A stretch of 64,000 nt of DNA from the NCBI GenBank assembly GCA_965248935.1, contig OZ252214.1, positions 3,906,001 through 3,970,000 on the forward strand, written 5' to 3'. A program made the translations under genes and the position numbers. Source of the stretch: G032773895 sp965248935. GTDB lineage: Bacteria; Pseudomonadota; Gammaproteobacteria; Pseudomonadales; Cellvibrionaceae. The notes under the pieces were generated by a model. It worked only from the letters and a program-made list of their open reading frames with translations. It made no database searches and was not told the origin of the DNA. Positions 1-10,492 of the stretch are shown in pieces. Numbering within the stretch: the first letter of the stretch is position 1; every line of letters starts with the position of its first letter.

Positions 1-2
1 TA

Positions 3-293
3 TTAAATGAATGCTTATTCGAAGGTACATGTGGAGTTGCCTTTTGTTCTTGCGTTAAGCTTTGGAGCTATTATTCGAAGCGAAAAGGTATACAGCCCTG
101 TAGACTAGGCTCTCAGGATTATTATTGTTATCTCTATGAGAGCTTCGAATTAAGCCCTGTCTTTTTAGCACAACTTGAATGGTTGAATCTGTCTATAGGT
201 TCCTTTTCCCTAGATCGATTCGGAATTAGTTGGTGTGGTTTTTATTTGAAATTGAAGTTTGATGGTAAATTAATCATAATTTGTCATATTTGA
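3..293 (+). CDS. possible 3' end of an unidentified gene (partial)
   Basis: A reading frame is open from the left window edge for 96 codons and stops with TGA at 291-293. It has no visible start, so it would be the end of a gene beginning outside the window. The translation is rich in Cys, Trp and Tyr (for example QDYYCYLYESFELSP and LDRFGISWCGFYLKL) and I do not recognise it. A frame this long in AT-rich DNA could be chance. The rest of the first 371 bases shows nothing I can name. Confidence 0.25.
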   Translation, partial: LNECLFEGTCGVAFCSCVKLWSYYSKRKGIQPCRLGSQDYYCYLYESFELSPVFLAQLEWLNLSIGSFSLDRFGISWCGFYLKLKFDGKLIIICHI

Positions 294-371
294 TAATATC
301 GAGCAAAATTAAACTGACGAATATAGTGTTTTTATTTAACGAACGTCCATGAGCTGCGATTGGAGATATAA

Positions 372-3300
372 TTATTTTGCGGAGTCATTTGACGAGAAGT
401 TTACAAGAGACTTAGGAAACTCGATTGTAAATTGACTTCCATGGCCTGGCGTACTGTTTACTGAGATGAACCCTTTTAATGTTTGTTGTACAAGATTATA
501 AACAATATGCATACCTAAACCAGAACCTCCTGTCCCGCGCTTAGTGGTAAAAAATGGTTCAAATATTTTCGATAGTATTTGCTTATCCATTCCCAAACCA
601 TCATCAAGAAATAGTAACTTCACATTATTATTATGTTTCTGTACATCAATAATAATATTTCCCTTATCTTTTTCAAAAAACGCATGATCCAAGGCATTGA
701 TTAATAAATTGGTAATAAGTTGCGCGATAGCACCGGAAACTTGAAAAACCATAAGCGCCTCACAGCCCCGTATATCGATATTAATAGCAATGTGCTTGTA
801 TTTAGGTCTGAGGCTTATCACAACATCTTGAATACACTCAACAAGATCAAACTCACTTAATTGAGAATTTGTTTGATCCACCGATACGCGTTTGAAAGAG
901 CGGATTAGCTCAGATGCTCTGCGTAAGTTTCGTACGATAATGGCTGATGATTCCTTGGAAACTTCTACCATTTCCTTAAAAGAAGACTCTGTTAATGATT
1001 TACTCTCAAAGAGTTCTGCTACACGATTAACATGGTTATCAAGGCACGTTGCCGATGTTAAACTCGTACCAATTGGTGTATTTATTTCGTGCGCAAGACC
1101 CGCAACTAAGCCGCCTAAAGACGCCATCTTCTCTGATTCAACTAATCTACTTTGAGTCGTTTTTAATTGTTTTATCGATATTGTAAGTTCGTTATTGGCC
1201 GACTTTAGCTCGCTAGTACGTTCTTCTATGCGCTTTTCTAACTCCATATTTAATTTTTCCAATGCAGATTCGGCAAGTTTTCGCTCTTCGTTTTCTTTCC
1301 TGAGGTTGCCATAGAGTCGCGCGTTATCCAAAGCAATGGTACATTGTCGTATCAGTGAGGAGACCCATTCTATTTGCGTTGGTGAAAATACATGAGAAGA
1401 TAAATTATTTTCCATATAAACCATTGCAATGATTCTGCTTTTACCCGTAATAGGCAAACATAAAATAGAGCGAACCTGATGGTCACGTATATATTCATCT
1501 TTTACGAAAAATGGGTCTGTTTGGGCATCACCACAATGATAGATTTTTTGTGTGGAAAGGCAGTAATTAACAACGGTTTTACTATAGATACAGGTAAGAT
1601 CGTTACAATCATCAAAATTAAGCAAGGTATCGCCATCAATACTCGTTGTAAGCTGGGTGCCGCTATCTAAAATAGACAGTAAGGATGCGCGTTCAGCGCC
1701 CACAAAATTCATTGAAGCAGATAACAATTTTTCTTGTACAAGCTTCTCATCTGTTTCTTGAGATAAAGAAGCTAAAATATTTAAGAGCGCATCTATTTCT
1801 TCTTTTTGCAGGCCAGAACTTCTACGTTTTATTAGTTTTTGGGAAGGATCACTAACAAGGTAATCGGAACGCCCTAAAAACTCAGGAGTATTTTTCAGAT
1901 ATTTAGCGGCAAGCCCATCCGCTCCCCACAAAAGGAAAGCACTTAGCATGTCATCAAAACTAGTCAGTGAAATATTATCGTTTCCTAGCTTTCGATGGAC
2001 ATCATATCCGAGTATTTTGGCTAATACATGGTCTTGTAAATAGCCCTTATCTAAAGCGATACTAGCGGCTTGAGAATTGAGTATTAAGGCACGCTCAATA
2101 TCACCATTTAGTAAAGCGATCTCAGAATTGACCAAGGTAATTTTATGGGTATTTTCCCCCTGACAAGAACTATTCCATAAGGTTAATTTATCTATGATGT
2201 AGTTAATTTTGTTTATTTTTTCTTCTAGCTTGATTGTACTTCGGGCTAAACACAGGGCATGACAAAAACAGTTTTCAACGGTATTCCGCATACCGGAAAC
2301 ACCACCAGAGTATTCTTCTGCTTTTTCTGCCGCAGCCAATCCCTTGTCATAATCCCTCTGAAGTAAATAGTGAAAAGCGATACTCTGATAAAACGAAAAT
2401 AATGCGGTTAAATTACCTCCATCAATCAGCTTTTGAACATCTTTTTCACGGTCAAAAACTCCCTCTAGTTCTGGAGTATTTTGCGTTTGATCGCCCGCTA
2501 GTTCTTGTACTAATGAAATCCAAATTCCGGCATATGAAATACAAAACTCTTGGCCAAACTGATGAAGTATATGCCAGTAAGGTTCGCACTCATTCAGTAT
2601 TTTTGTCAAAGGGTTACCAACAAATACTAAATAAGAACAATAAAAAGCCGCATTGTAAGAGGCAAATTCAATACCACCGATTTTTTGAGCGGCTTGAACA
2701 CCTTCTTGTATGCCAAATAAACATTCTCGAACGGGATCACACCAATGGCGAACATGAACATTGAAAATTTCTAAAATCTGTGGCTTCATCGCTTTGTTAT
2801 CATATTCATCTAGCATTTTTAAGCCAAGCTGACAGTACTGATAACCTGTTTCGAAATATCCTTTGCCGCTACACATAATGCCTGCGTAAGCATAAGCATA
2901 GGCAGAATCTGGGCTATTGCCGAATTCTGTACATACGCTTAACATGGTGAAACAAATTTTCTCGAAATTATTTGGACTAGAAAAATAGGCTGGCGCACCA
3001 GCAATAACCAGAATACTTAAAGCGACTCTAGCATTTTCATTTGATATTGGTGCAAGTTCCGCTAACTGAAAAATTTCCTGTGTTGTTGCTTGCAATGAAT
3101 TACCAGAAAAGGGCCCTATTTTTTCCGGTGGACTATATTTGATATCTATTCCAAGTTCGTTGACCACCCACACAGCTTTATCTACCGCTTCAGCCATTTG
3201 ATTATTGCCAATATGGTTGAGTATTTGTGTAACGTATACAGGTGCTTGATCTAATAAATCTGGGCAGTGTAAAAGCACTTTTTCGGATGTAATGCTGGCG

Positions 3301-5693
3301 TCTTGGTAATGGGTACACAAATACTGAGCTTCTAGTAATGCAATATGCAGTTGATAGATGAGTGACTTAGAACCGTTCCAAGGTTCATCCTGAATCATTT
3401 CACAGCCCGCAAGCAAAATATCTTCGGCTACGATATAAGAACCAGAACGTTGAGCAGTAATACCTGCTTTCAAATTAAGGGAGGCAAATACATGTTTGTC
3501 TTCTGCTTTAATTAAATGCCGTCCCTGGTTAACCTGTAAGGTAATATCAAACAGGTTTTCATCCAACGTTGTATCGGTGCAGCTATAATACAAAGCTCGG
3601 CCTATTTTTAAATGCAGGCTTGGGCGATTATTTATATCGATCAATTCGTAGGCCGCTTGTTGTATTCTATCGTGTAGAAATTTAAAAACTATTCCTCCTA
3701 ACGATATATCATTAAAATCCTCTAAGAATAGTATTTTTGAATTACCACTAATTAAACATATAAAGCCATTTTCTAGGCACTCTTTACATGCTGCAAATAG
3801 CTTCGAAGTAGATAAATTGGTAACATCATGTAATAAATTAAGAGAAAATCTATTGCCAACTGCGGCTGCATTTTTGATGAGTAGTTGACTTTCGCTCGAC
3901 AAAAGGATAATTTTTTTAGCCACCAAATCTACAACATTATCACTGATATTTGCTTGTTTTATCGCTTCATCATCCCAAGTCCATACTCCATTGTCGAAAT
4001 TTAGTAATCCAGTATCGTAAAATTCGGTAATGAGTTGATTAACAAAAAAAGGATTACCTAGTGTTTTTTCGATCACAATATTAGACAAAGGTTTAACAGT
4101 GTTTTTATCTTGAGATAGGCTATCACGTAAGAATGTTGTAATATCCTCTTCCTTTAAAGGAGAAAGATCAATTCTATGAAGGAATGTTCTCTGTTTTTTT
4201 ATAGTATCAATACATAGATGAAAAGGATGTGTTATAGGAACTTCGTTTTTTCGATAGGCACAAATTATCATGAGTTTCGATATTTTTTGATTCGCACATA
4301 TCGACTCTAATAAAGATAATGATGTACTATCTGCCCATTGCATATCATCTAAAAACAAAACTACAAGAGATTCTTTCTCACAACAAACCTGCATAAAGTG
4401 AGTAAATGCAAGTACAAACCTATTCAGTTCCTCGCTGGTTTGCAATTTAGGTATTTCCCTGACTTCACCAACTACATGAAGTAAATCGGGAATAACATCG
4501 GTAACAACTTTTAAATTATCCCCCAGAGCGAATGTCAATTGTGAGACCCATTCTTTTGTACCTTGTTGAGACTCAGATAAAAAATAACGAGTAATAGCTT
4601 GAAAAGCCTGTATAAAGGCTTTGAGAGGAATATTGTGCCCTAATTGTTCGAATTTTCCTGAGAGAAAATGACCGCTATGCTGGCAAATTGGTTTTTGAAT
4701 TTCTTTAATTAAGGCGGATTTTCCAATACCAGAATAACCGGATACCAATACTAATTGACAGGGACCACTTCGTGCTTTATCTGCAACATCCCCAAGTATT
4801 GCTAACTCTTTTTCTCGTCCATACAATTTTTGGGAGAGATGTAAGTTCCCATCTTGTACATGGTCAACTTTAGATAGCTTAATATCAAAATTTCTCGATG
4901 CTATTTGTAAATGACCAATAAGCGTTTTACTGTTTTGATAGCGCTGGTCAGGGTCTTTGTCTAATAATCGCTGAATAATGGAGCCATAAGCTGGATTTTT
5001 TTTAGAAAATTCCTCTAGATCAGGAGCTTTGGCGACATGGGCGTAAACCAAATCTCTTAAGGTATCGCCGACAAAAGGGAAGTAACCTAAAAACAATTCA
5101 AAAGCAATAAGGCCGAGGTTATATAAATCTGTTCGCGCATCAACTAATTTATTGATTTTTCCGGTTTGCTCTGGCGAAAAATATTTATTAGTTGGGGAAT
5201 ATTGACTCGTATTTGTTTTTTCTCGCCCCGTTGATTCAACGGCATTGACCATATCAATAAATGTTATTTTATACTCATCGTTCTCAGGCGTACATAATAT
5301 TTTTTCTGGTGATAAATTTTGGTAAACAATATTTGAGTTATGCAAGCAATCTATAGCATAAGCGATAGCATTGATAATGGCTACTTTATTGGAAAAAGTT
5401 AATGTTGAATTTTTGATATGGTGACGAAGTGTTTTTCCTGGGAGATAGGAAATTAATAGTTCTCGTGAAGATTCCGCAGTATTTACACTTAGTGGTTTTA
5501 TCACGTTGGGGAGATCTAGTCTGGATAATATTCCAAATTCGTATTCAATATCTATTTTTGACTGTGCTAGACCTGTTTCACTTGAATATCTTTTTAAAAA
5601 GAAATTTTCACCTCTATCATTTTTTACTTGATAAAAAGAGTAGGTTTTCTCATCATATAATGTAGAAGATATAAATATTTTAGTCTCATTCAT
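372..5693 (-). CDS. giant kinase-like / AAA ATPase / GAF / sensor histidine kinase
   Basis: This 1773-residue protein has the architecture of the trifunctional Ser/Thr kinase-ATPase-histidine kinase family. Residues about 1-270 form a protein-kinase fold. An AAA_16-type ATPase follows, with Walker A GYSGIGKS near 320 and Walker B VVLFLDDMQWAD near 446. A long helical, TPR-like middle follows, then a GAF domain at about 1305-1455 and a coiled coil. The C-terminal histidine kinase has an H-box LAHEINTP near 1533, an N-box NLLINALDHAF, and G-boxes DDGLGMD and GTGGSGLGM. The kinase catalytic loop reads YQNLSPEKIL near 124 and the DFG position reads DMV near 148, so the Ser/Thr kinase part has lost its catalytic Asp and metal-binding motif and is probably a pseudokinase. 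The histidine kinase boxes look intact. It lies 57 bp downstream of the REC-GGDEF-EAL gene on the same strand, which suggests a co-transcribed sensor/response pair. The signal sensed is unknown. Confidence 0.85.
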   Translation of the reverse strand: MNETKIFISSTLYDEKTYSFYQVKNDRGENFFLKRYSSETGLAQSKIDIEYEFGILSRLDLPNVIKPLSVNTAESSRELLISYLPGKTLRHHIKNSTLTFSNKVAIINAIAYAIDCLHNSNIVYQNLSPEKILCTPENDEYKITFIDMVNAVESTGREKTNTSQYSPTNKYFSPEQTGKINKLVDARTDLYNLGLIAFELFLGYFPFVGDTLRDLVYAHVAKAPDLEEFSKKNPAYGSIIQRLLDKDPDQRYQNSKTLIGHLQIASRNFDIKLSKVDHVQDGNLHLSQKLYGREKELAILGDVADKARSGPCQLVLVSGYSGIGKSALIKEIQKPICQHSGHFLSGKFEQLGHNIPLKAFIQAFQAITRYFLSESQQGTKEWVSQLTFALGDNLKVVTDVIPDLLHVVGEVREIPKLQTSEELNRFVLAFTHFMQVCCEKESLVVLFLDDMQWADSTSLSLLESICANQKISKLMIICAYRKNEVPITHPFHLCIDTIKKQRTFLHRIDLSPLKEEDITTFLRDSLSQDKNTVKPLSNIVIEKTLGNPFFVNQLITEFYDTGLLNFDNGVWTWDDEAIKQANISDNVVDLVAKKIILLSSESQLLIKNAAAVGNRFSLNLLHDVTNLSTSKLFAACKECLENGFICLISGNSKILFLEDFNDISLGGIVFKFLHDRIQQAAYELIDINNRPSLHLKIGRALYYSCTDTTLDENLFDITLQVNQGRHLIKAEDKHVFASLNLKAGITAQRSGSYIVAEDILLAGCEMIQDEPWNGSKSLIYQLHIALLEAQYLCTHYQDASITSEKVLLHCPDLLDQAPVYVTQILNHIGNNQMAEAVDKAVWVVNELGIDIKYSPPEKIGPFSGNSLQATTQEIFQLAELAPISNENARVALSILVIAGAPAYFSSPNNFEKICFTMLSVCTEFGNSPDSAYAYAYAGIMCSGKGYFETGYQYCQLGLKMLDEYDNKAMKPQILEIFNVHVRHWCDPVRECLFGIQEGVQAAQKIGGIEFASYNAAFYCSYLVFVGNPLTKILNECEPYWHILHQFGQEFCISYAGIWISLVQELAGDQTQNTPELEGVFDREKDVQKLIDGGNLTALFSFYQSIAFHYLLQRDYDKGLAAAEKAEEYSGGVSGMRNTVENCFCHALCLARSTIKLEEKINKINYIIDKLTLWNSSCQGENTHKITLVNSEIALLNGDIERALILNSQAASIALDKGYLQDHVLAKILGYDVHRKLGNDNISLTSFDDMLSAFLLWGADGLAAKYLKNTPEFLGRSDYLVSDPSQKLIKRRSSGLQKEEIDALLNILASLSQETDEKLVQEKLLSASMNFVGAERASLLSILDSGTQLTTSIDGDTLLNFDDCNDLTCIYSKTVVNYCLSTQKIYHCGDAQTDPFFVKDEYIRDHQVRSILCLPITGKSRIIAMVYMENNLSSHVFSPTQIEWVSSLIRQCTIALDNARLYGNLRKENEERKLAESALEKLNMELEKRIEERTSELKSANNELTISIKQLKTTQSRLVESEKMASLGGLVAGLAHEINTPIGTSLTSATCLDNHVNRVAELFESKSLTESSFKEMVEVSKESSAIIVRNLRRASELIRSFKRVSVDQTNSQLSEFDLVECIQDVVISLRPKYKHIAINIDIRGCEALMVFQVSGAIAQLITNLLINALDHAFFEKDKGNIIIDVQKHNNNVKLLFLDDGLGMDKQILSKIFEPFFTTKRGTGGSGLGMHIVYNLVQQTLKGFISVNSTPGHGSQFTIEFPKSLVNFSSNDSAK

Positions 5694-5750
5694 TTTTATG
5701 CCAACAAATGCTCTATGTCGGTAAATTTAAAAATAAAGTTAACAGCAAAC

Positions 5751-8099
5751 CTATTCATGATTTTCTTTGCCAATTTTTTTCCACTGTGCTTTAACTTCAT
5801 CTTGCATCTCATTAAGGTTTTCTTCCTGTTGGGCTTCAGAAAATATAAACCCCTGTATTTCACATTTTGTCACATTGGGACTAATATCTTTTATAAGACG
5901 ATATTGCTCAATTGTTTCTACACCTTCAGCTACAACCTTCATTCTTAAATTATGAGCAAGTTGTGCAATGGTCATAACAATTGCATGATCTTTAGGCTTG
6001 TTTGGTGCATCGACAATGAAAGATCGATCAATTTTTAATGTATCAAAGGGAAGGCGTTTTAAATAATTCATGGACGAATAGCCGGTGCCAAAATCATCGA
6101 TAGCTAAAAGGATACCCATTCTCGATATTTTGTAGAGTAGCTTTTGTACCCGGTTAAAGTCATCGATTAAAGCCCCTTCGGTGAGTTCAAGCTCCAGCCA
6201 TTCTGGCGAACAGCCTGTAGATTCTAGTACGTTTTCCAATATCTTAAAAAAATCATTTTGTTTAAATTGTAATGGTGACAGGTTAACGGCAATCTTAGTG
6301 GGGTAGCCTGTAGATGCTATCTTTTTTGCAAATATACAGGCTTTAGTTAGAACCCATACTCCAACCTCAAGGATTAACCCCGTCTCCTCCAATACGGGAA
6401 TAAATTCTGCGGGAGGAACAGAGCCTCGGGTTGAATGAGTCCAGCGTAAAAGAGCCTCGTACCCATAAATTTCACCTTTCTCTAAACTTACTTTTGGTTG
6501 ATAGGCAAGATAAAACTGTCTGGAATCGATAGCCTTGCGTAAATCGGCTTCTAAGGATAATTGCATATTGGCTTTACTATCATCTTCACTTAAATAAAAT
6601 CGATAAGTGTTTTTTCCTGCCTTTTTAGCTTTGTACATTGCGACATCGGCTTTTTTTAATAATACCTTAACATCACTTCCATCTACTGGGCAGCGACTAA
6701 TGCCAATGCTAGGTGTGGCGACTAATTCTCTATTGTTAATATGGTAAGGAATTAATAAAGACGAAACTATTTTCTCAGTTAAGCGGACAATATCATTTTG
6801 AGAAAAAATATCGACGAGAAGTAATGCAAATTCATCTCCACCTAAACGACAGACCGAATCACCATCTCGAATTAATGATTTCAAACGCTTGGACACTTCA
6901 ATGAGTAGTTGATCACCAACGTCGTGCCCCAAACTATCATTGATGGTTTTAAATCTATCTAGATCAATAAATAAAATAGCGATATTTTGTTTTTTCCATT
7001 TTATTCTAGAAATTGCCTGGGAAACACGGTCCATAAATAGTGATCTGTTTGGCAAGTCTGTCAGCGTATCAAACTGCGCCATATGAGCTATTTTATTTTG
7101 ATCTCGCAACCTTTCGGTAATGTCTGTATTCATACTACAGATACGATAAATATTTTCTTTAGCGTCAAACAAAGGAAATTTTACACACAAATAGTTCTTG
7201 TTTTCTCCATTAGCCAGTAATACCTCTTCACACTGAAAGGCATGGCCGGTATCGATTACTTTTCTATCGTTATTTGTGATGGCGTAAGCTATTTCATCGC
7301 AAAATAATTCGTAGTCGGTTTTGCCAATAACTTCTTTTGCTGTAAACCCTGTGTCTTTCAGAAATTGCTTATTTACCAAGTTGTAACGACCCCGGCAATC
7401 TTTTATTGATATGCTCGATAGAGAGTTATCTATCATTGATTTTAGTTGATTGTTTATTTCTTTTAATTTTAATTCAGTTTCAGCTCTTTCAGTTATTTCA
7501 GATCTCAGTTTTTCATTAATATCTAAAAGCTCTTTGTTTCGTTTGCTTATTTTTCCCTGTAATGTTTTTCTTTCAATCGCTAAGTCTTTAATAGTATTAA
7601 TGTCGCGATAAGAACGAAGTGCGGTTGTTAGGCAGGAATGCATTTTATCGTAAGTTAGATCTGTTTTTTCTTTATAGTCGTTTATGTCATAATCAAAAAT
7701 CACACTGAGTTCAGGTGCTACTCCTGGCTGACCCGTACGTAATATGATGCGAATGGACTGATTGCATAATACGTTACGAATGTAGTTGACTAGCTCTAAT
7801 CCCGCGTTATCTGTTTCCATGACCACGTCTAAGAATATTACGGAATAATCATTAGGTTCGTTTAAAAGAGCTTTTGCTTTTTCGGCTGAAAAAACATGGG
7901 TCAGATGTAATGAATGATTATCAAAAGTATAATCCTTTAGAACCAATCTTGTAATGTCATGCACAGTTTGGTCATCATCAACGATAAGGATTTTCCAGGT
8001 TTTTATAGGGGTAGGGGAGTCGTTGCTTGGCTCCTTATCTCCTGATGTTTTTGCGTCTGACTCTCTTTCAGGGGAAAATTGCATTAGCCGGTTTTTCAC
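5751..8099 (-). CDS. response regulator with PAS, GGDEF and EAL domains
   Basis: This 782-residue protein should control cyclic di-GMP. An N-terminal receiver domain (about 33-165) shows the acidic pocket ILIVDDD and the phospho-acceptor region VIFLDVV. Its end (RTGQPGVAPE, YDINDYKEKTDLT) resembles receivers found with DUF3369 proteins. A short coiled coil and a PAS domain (about 228-345) lead to GGDEF with an intact RLGGDEFALL active site and then EAL (about 520-770) with EALLRW, ELTEGALIDD and IDDFGTGYSS. Both cyclase and phosphodiesterase motifs look intact, so the net activity cannot be told from sequence. It is the first gene of an apparent minus-strand pair with the giant histidine kinase, which is its likely phosphodonor. 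Confidence 0.9.
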   Translation of the reverse strand: MKNRLMQFSPERESDAKTSGDKEPSNDSPTPIKTWKILIVDDDQTVHDITRLVLKDYTFDNHSLHLTHVFSAEKAKALLNEPNDYSVIFLDVVMETDNAGLELVNYIRNVLCNQSIRIILRTGQPGVAPELSVIFDYDINDYKEKTDLTYDKMHSCLTTALRSYRDINTIKDLAIERKTLQGKISKRNKELLDINEKLRSEITERAETELKLKEINNQLKSMIDNSLSSISIKDCRGRYNLVNKQFLKDTGFTAKEVIGKTDYELFCDEIAYAITNNDRKVIDTGHAFQCEEVLLANGENKNYLCVKFPLFDAKENIYRICSMNTDITERLRDQNKIAHMAQFDTLTDLPNRSLFMDRVSQAISRIKWKKQNIAILFIDLDRFKTINDSLGHDVGDQLLIEVSKRLKSLIRDGDSVCRLGGDEFALLLVDIFSQNDIVRLTEKIVSSLLIPYHINNRELVATPSIGISRCPVDGSDVKVLLKKADVAMYKAKKAGKNTYRFYLSEDDSKANMQLSLEADLRKAIDSRQFYLAYQPKVSLEKGEIYGYEALLRWTHSTRGSVPPAEFIPVLEETGLILEVGVWVLTKACIFAKKIASTGYPTKIAVNLSPLQFKQNDFFKILENVLESTGCSPEWLELELTEGALIDDFNRVQKLLYKISRMGILLAIDDFGTGYSSMNYLKRLPFDTLKIDRSFIVDAPNKPKDHAIVMTIAQLAHNLRMKVVAEGVETIEQYRLIKDISPNVTKCEIQGFIFSEAQQEENLNEMQDEVKAQWKKIGKENHE

Positions 8100-8872
8100 T
8101 AATTTTTGCCTGAATGGTTTGTATTTATTTAATACTAGTTAACTATGTGCCTATTGCAAAATGATATTGACTTAATATAGCTGAGATATGTTTTCTTGAT
8201 CTATCAAAAATATGCTTAATAAGTTATTGCGTATTAACCATGGTATTTTTTTGGAATATTTAACTTTCGTGCTTTTGTCTCTATTTTGCTAGGTCAAATA
8301 AAATCCTTTGGATTAAAGCGGTTTTTTATAGTGCAATTGATTGTGCAGGTGATATGGGGTGAAATCACTGCCTTTCTAGCGGAAGCAGAGACACTGGGTA
8401 AAAACAGGTCTCCTGAGTAACTATTTTACACCCTAGATAGGCAAAATTTTGTACCGAGTAATCACTTCCTGGAAAAGATTGATTGGCTTGTCGGTTTTAA
8501 ATTTATCAAGGAATTTCGCAATTGAAAAAAATATTGTATTTTTAAATGCTTTGCAAGGCTAAAGTTCTATTGCAGTTAAGCCAAAGGAGTAGACCCTTCT
8601 GAGTTATTTTCATACTGAGATGCATTAAAAATCCGCAAGCGTTTTGCTACTGATTGAAAGCGTTGATTATTTGATTTGGGATAGGTCGCTTCCTGGTATA
8701 TCCATGGTTTTATGGGGGAAAATAAACTCAATTCTCCTTAAGTTCAATTGAAGGGAGGGATTGCACTTAAAAATGCACCGCTTAGGGTTACTTTTCGTAT
8801 ATTTACATTCTCTGCCGCCCCAAACTACGTTTTGGATACCGTTGGGATACAACAGTGACAAGTTAATGGGTG
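8100..8872. other. non-coding stretch between divergent transcription units
   Basis: About 770 bases separate the minus-strand signalling pair from the plus-strand nnrD run. The stretch is AT-rich. The only open frame of note, a 64-codon minus-strand frame near 8670-8860, has no ribosome binding site or recognisable product. I see no RNA gene or repeat here. It should contain the promoter of the signalling pair. Confidence 0.5.
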
Positions 8873-8902
8873 TTAACAGTCTCTGTGATACTCACGTATA
8901 AT
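8873..8902 (+). promoter_or_regulatory. likely sigma-70 promoter of the nnrD operon
   Basis: TTAACA at 8873-8878 and TATAAT at 8897-8902 are separated by 18 bases, giving a near-consensus -35 and a perfect -10. Transcription would start near 8909, about 27 bases before the first possible nnrD start at 8936. Confidence 0.5.
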
Positions 8903-8935
8903 TCGGGCCAAGTTTTTCTCTAAATAGGCCCGCTC

Positions 8936-10492
8936 ATGTCAATTTCTCTTAGTATGTGTTCTCTCAGTCATCCCCTTCTTGGGGAGGCCATGCCTCTATA
9001 CCGCGCCGAGGATGTAAGAGCAATTGATGGGTATGTTACCAATGTACTGGATATTTCCGGTGTACGTTTGATGAAAAGAGCAGGAAAAAGTGCTTTTAAC
9101 ATCATGCTAGAAAAATGGCCGGGCACAAGAAAAGTGATTGTACTCTGTGGTGGAGGTAATAATGGGGGTGATGGTTATGTCGTAGCCGCGCTTGCTGTTC
9201 AAACAGGCATAGAGGTAAAGGCTCTTTCCGTTGTGCCTACTGAGAGTTTAAAAGGCGATGCCAAATTAGCCTACCAATATGCTTTACAGGAGGGTGTGGA
9301 CGTCCAACCTTTTTCTACTTCCGCAGAAATCATCTCTGACGAAGAGAGTTGTGTGATTGTTGATGCCTTACTAGGGATTGGTTTTTCTGGTGATTTGAGG
9401 GGTAACTTTGTAGAAGCCGTTAGCTGGGCTAATAAAGAGCGAAAAGCCGGTTCCCCGGTATTATCCTTGGATCTGCCAACAGGGTTAAATGCGGATACAG
9501 GATATGCGGAATCGGAGTGTATATCAGCAGATGTTACCGTGACGTTTGTCGCCTTGAAGCAGGGGCTATTAACCGCCAACGCCACGGCCAAATGTGGCGA
9601 GCTAGTACTGAGTACTCTTGATATTCCTGAAGCTGCCTATGGCCGAGTGAACTCGTCTGCTACGTCAATTACCTCTAAAAAATTAATAGCGGAAGGTTGC
9701 ATTAAGCCTCGAAAAGCCGACGCCCATAAAGGTGAGTTTGGTCATGTTTCACTTGTGGGGGGTAACGTGGGCTATGGGGGAGCGATAAGCCTTGCCGGTC
9801 AAGCTGCTGCTCGAACCGGAGCGGGTTTGACCAGTGTATGTACTCTTCCTGAACATGTGCCTTCCATCCTCGCACGTTTTCCAGAGATTATGGCCGTTGG
9901 GGTGGTTTCTGGTCAGGAGTTAGAGCCCTATCTTGTTCGTCCAACTGTTTTAGTTATAGGTCCAGGGCTTGGAGCCGGTGCTTGGGCAGAGCAAATGTTT
10001 CAAAAGAGCCTTGCCACCGAGTTGCCTACTGTTGTCGATGCTGAAGCCTTGACGGTCTTAGCTGAGGGCAAAGTTCTAAAACAAGCAAATCGAACTAATT
10101 GGGTACTCACTCCGCACCCCGGCGAAGCTGCTAGGCTACTTAACTGTTCTACCGAGGCGATCCAAAGAGATAGATTTACTGCCGCACGCAATATCCAACG
10201 AACCTATGGCGGCGTTGTGGTGCTAAAAGGAGCGGGAACCGTGGTCGCTGACAAATCGAATGTGTATTTGGCCAATGTCGGCAATCCCGGTTTGGCTTCA
10301 GGTGGAACGGGAGATGTACTATCTGGTGTGATAGGTGGTTTAATTGCTCAAGGCTTAAGCTTAATTGATGCCGCCAAACTGGGTGTGTGTGTTCATGGTG
10401 AGGCAGCGGATATCTGTGCCGCTGAATCTGGCCAACGAGGTATGCTTGCCTCTGATTTAATTCCCAATATTCGTAAAATACTCAACTCATGA
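8936..10492 (+). CDS. nnrD: bifunctional NAD(P)H-hydrate epimerase / ADP-dependent dehydratase
   Basis: This enzyme repairs hydrated NADH and NADPH (NADHX, NADPHX). The N-terminal half (to about 230) is the epimerase (YjeF_N) domain, with the nucleotide-binding motif CGGGNNGGDGYV. The C-terminal half is the ADP-dependent dehydratase, with LTPHPGEAARLL and the glycine-rich SGGTGDVLSG. The 518-residue length is normal for the fused form. The start is uncertain: ATG 8936 sits well placed after a predicted promoter, while ATG 8990 follows GGGGAGG at tight spacing and gives the family-like MPLYRAEDVRAID. It heads the run that continues with tsaE, whose start overlaps its stop by 4 bases. Confidence 0.95.
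   Translation: MSISLSMCSLSHPLLGEAMPLYRAEDVRAIDGYVTNVLDISGVRLMKRAGKSAFNIMLEKWPGTRKVIVLCGGGNNGGDGYVVAALAVQTGIEVKALSVVPTESLKGDAKLAYQYALQEGVDVQPFSTSAEIISDEESCVIVDALLGIGFSGDLRGNFVEAVSWANKERKAGSPVLSLDLPTGLNADTGYAESECISADVTVTFVALKQGLLTANATAKCGELVLSTLDIPEAAYGRVNSSATSITSKKLIAEGCIKPRKADAHKGEFGHVSLVGGNVGYGGAISLAGQAAARTGAGLTSVCTLPEHVPSILARFPEIMAVGVVSGQELEPYLVRPTVLVIGPGLGAGAWAEQMFQKSLATELPTVVDAEALTVLAEGKVLKQANRTNWVLTPHPGEAARLLNCSTEAIQRDRFTAARNIQRTYGGVVVLKGAGTVVADKSNVYLANVGNPGLASGGTGDVLSGVIGGLIAQGLSLIDAAKLGVCVHGEAADICAAESGQRGMLASDLIPNIRKILNS

Noticed and set aside
8667..8861. 64-codon minus-strand frame in the gap before nnrD
   Set aside because: No ribosome binding site, no recognisable domain, and it lies just upstream of the nnrD promoter.
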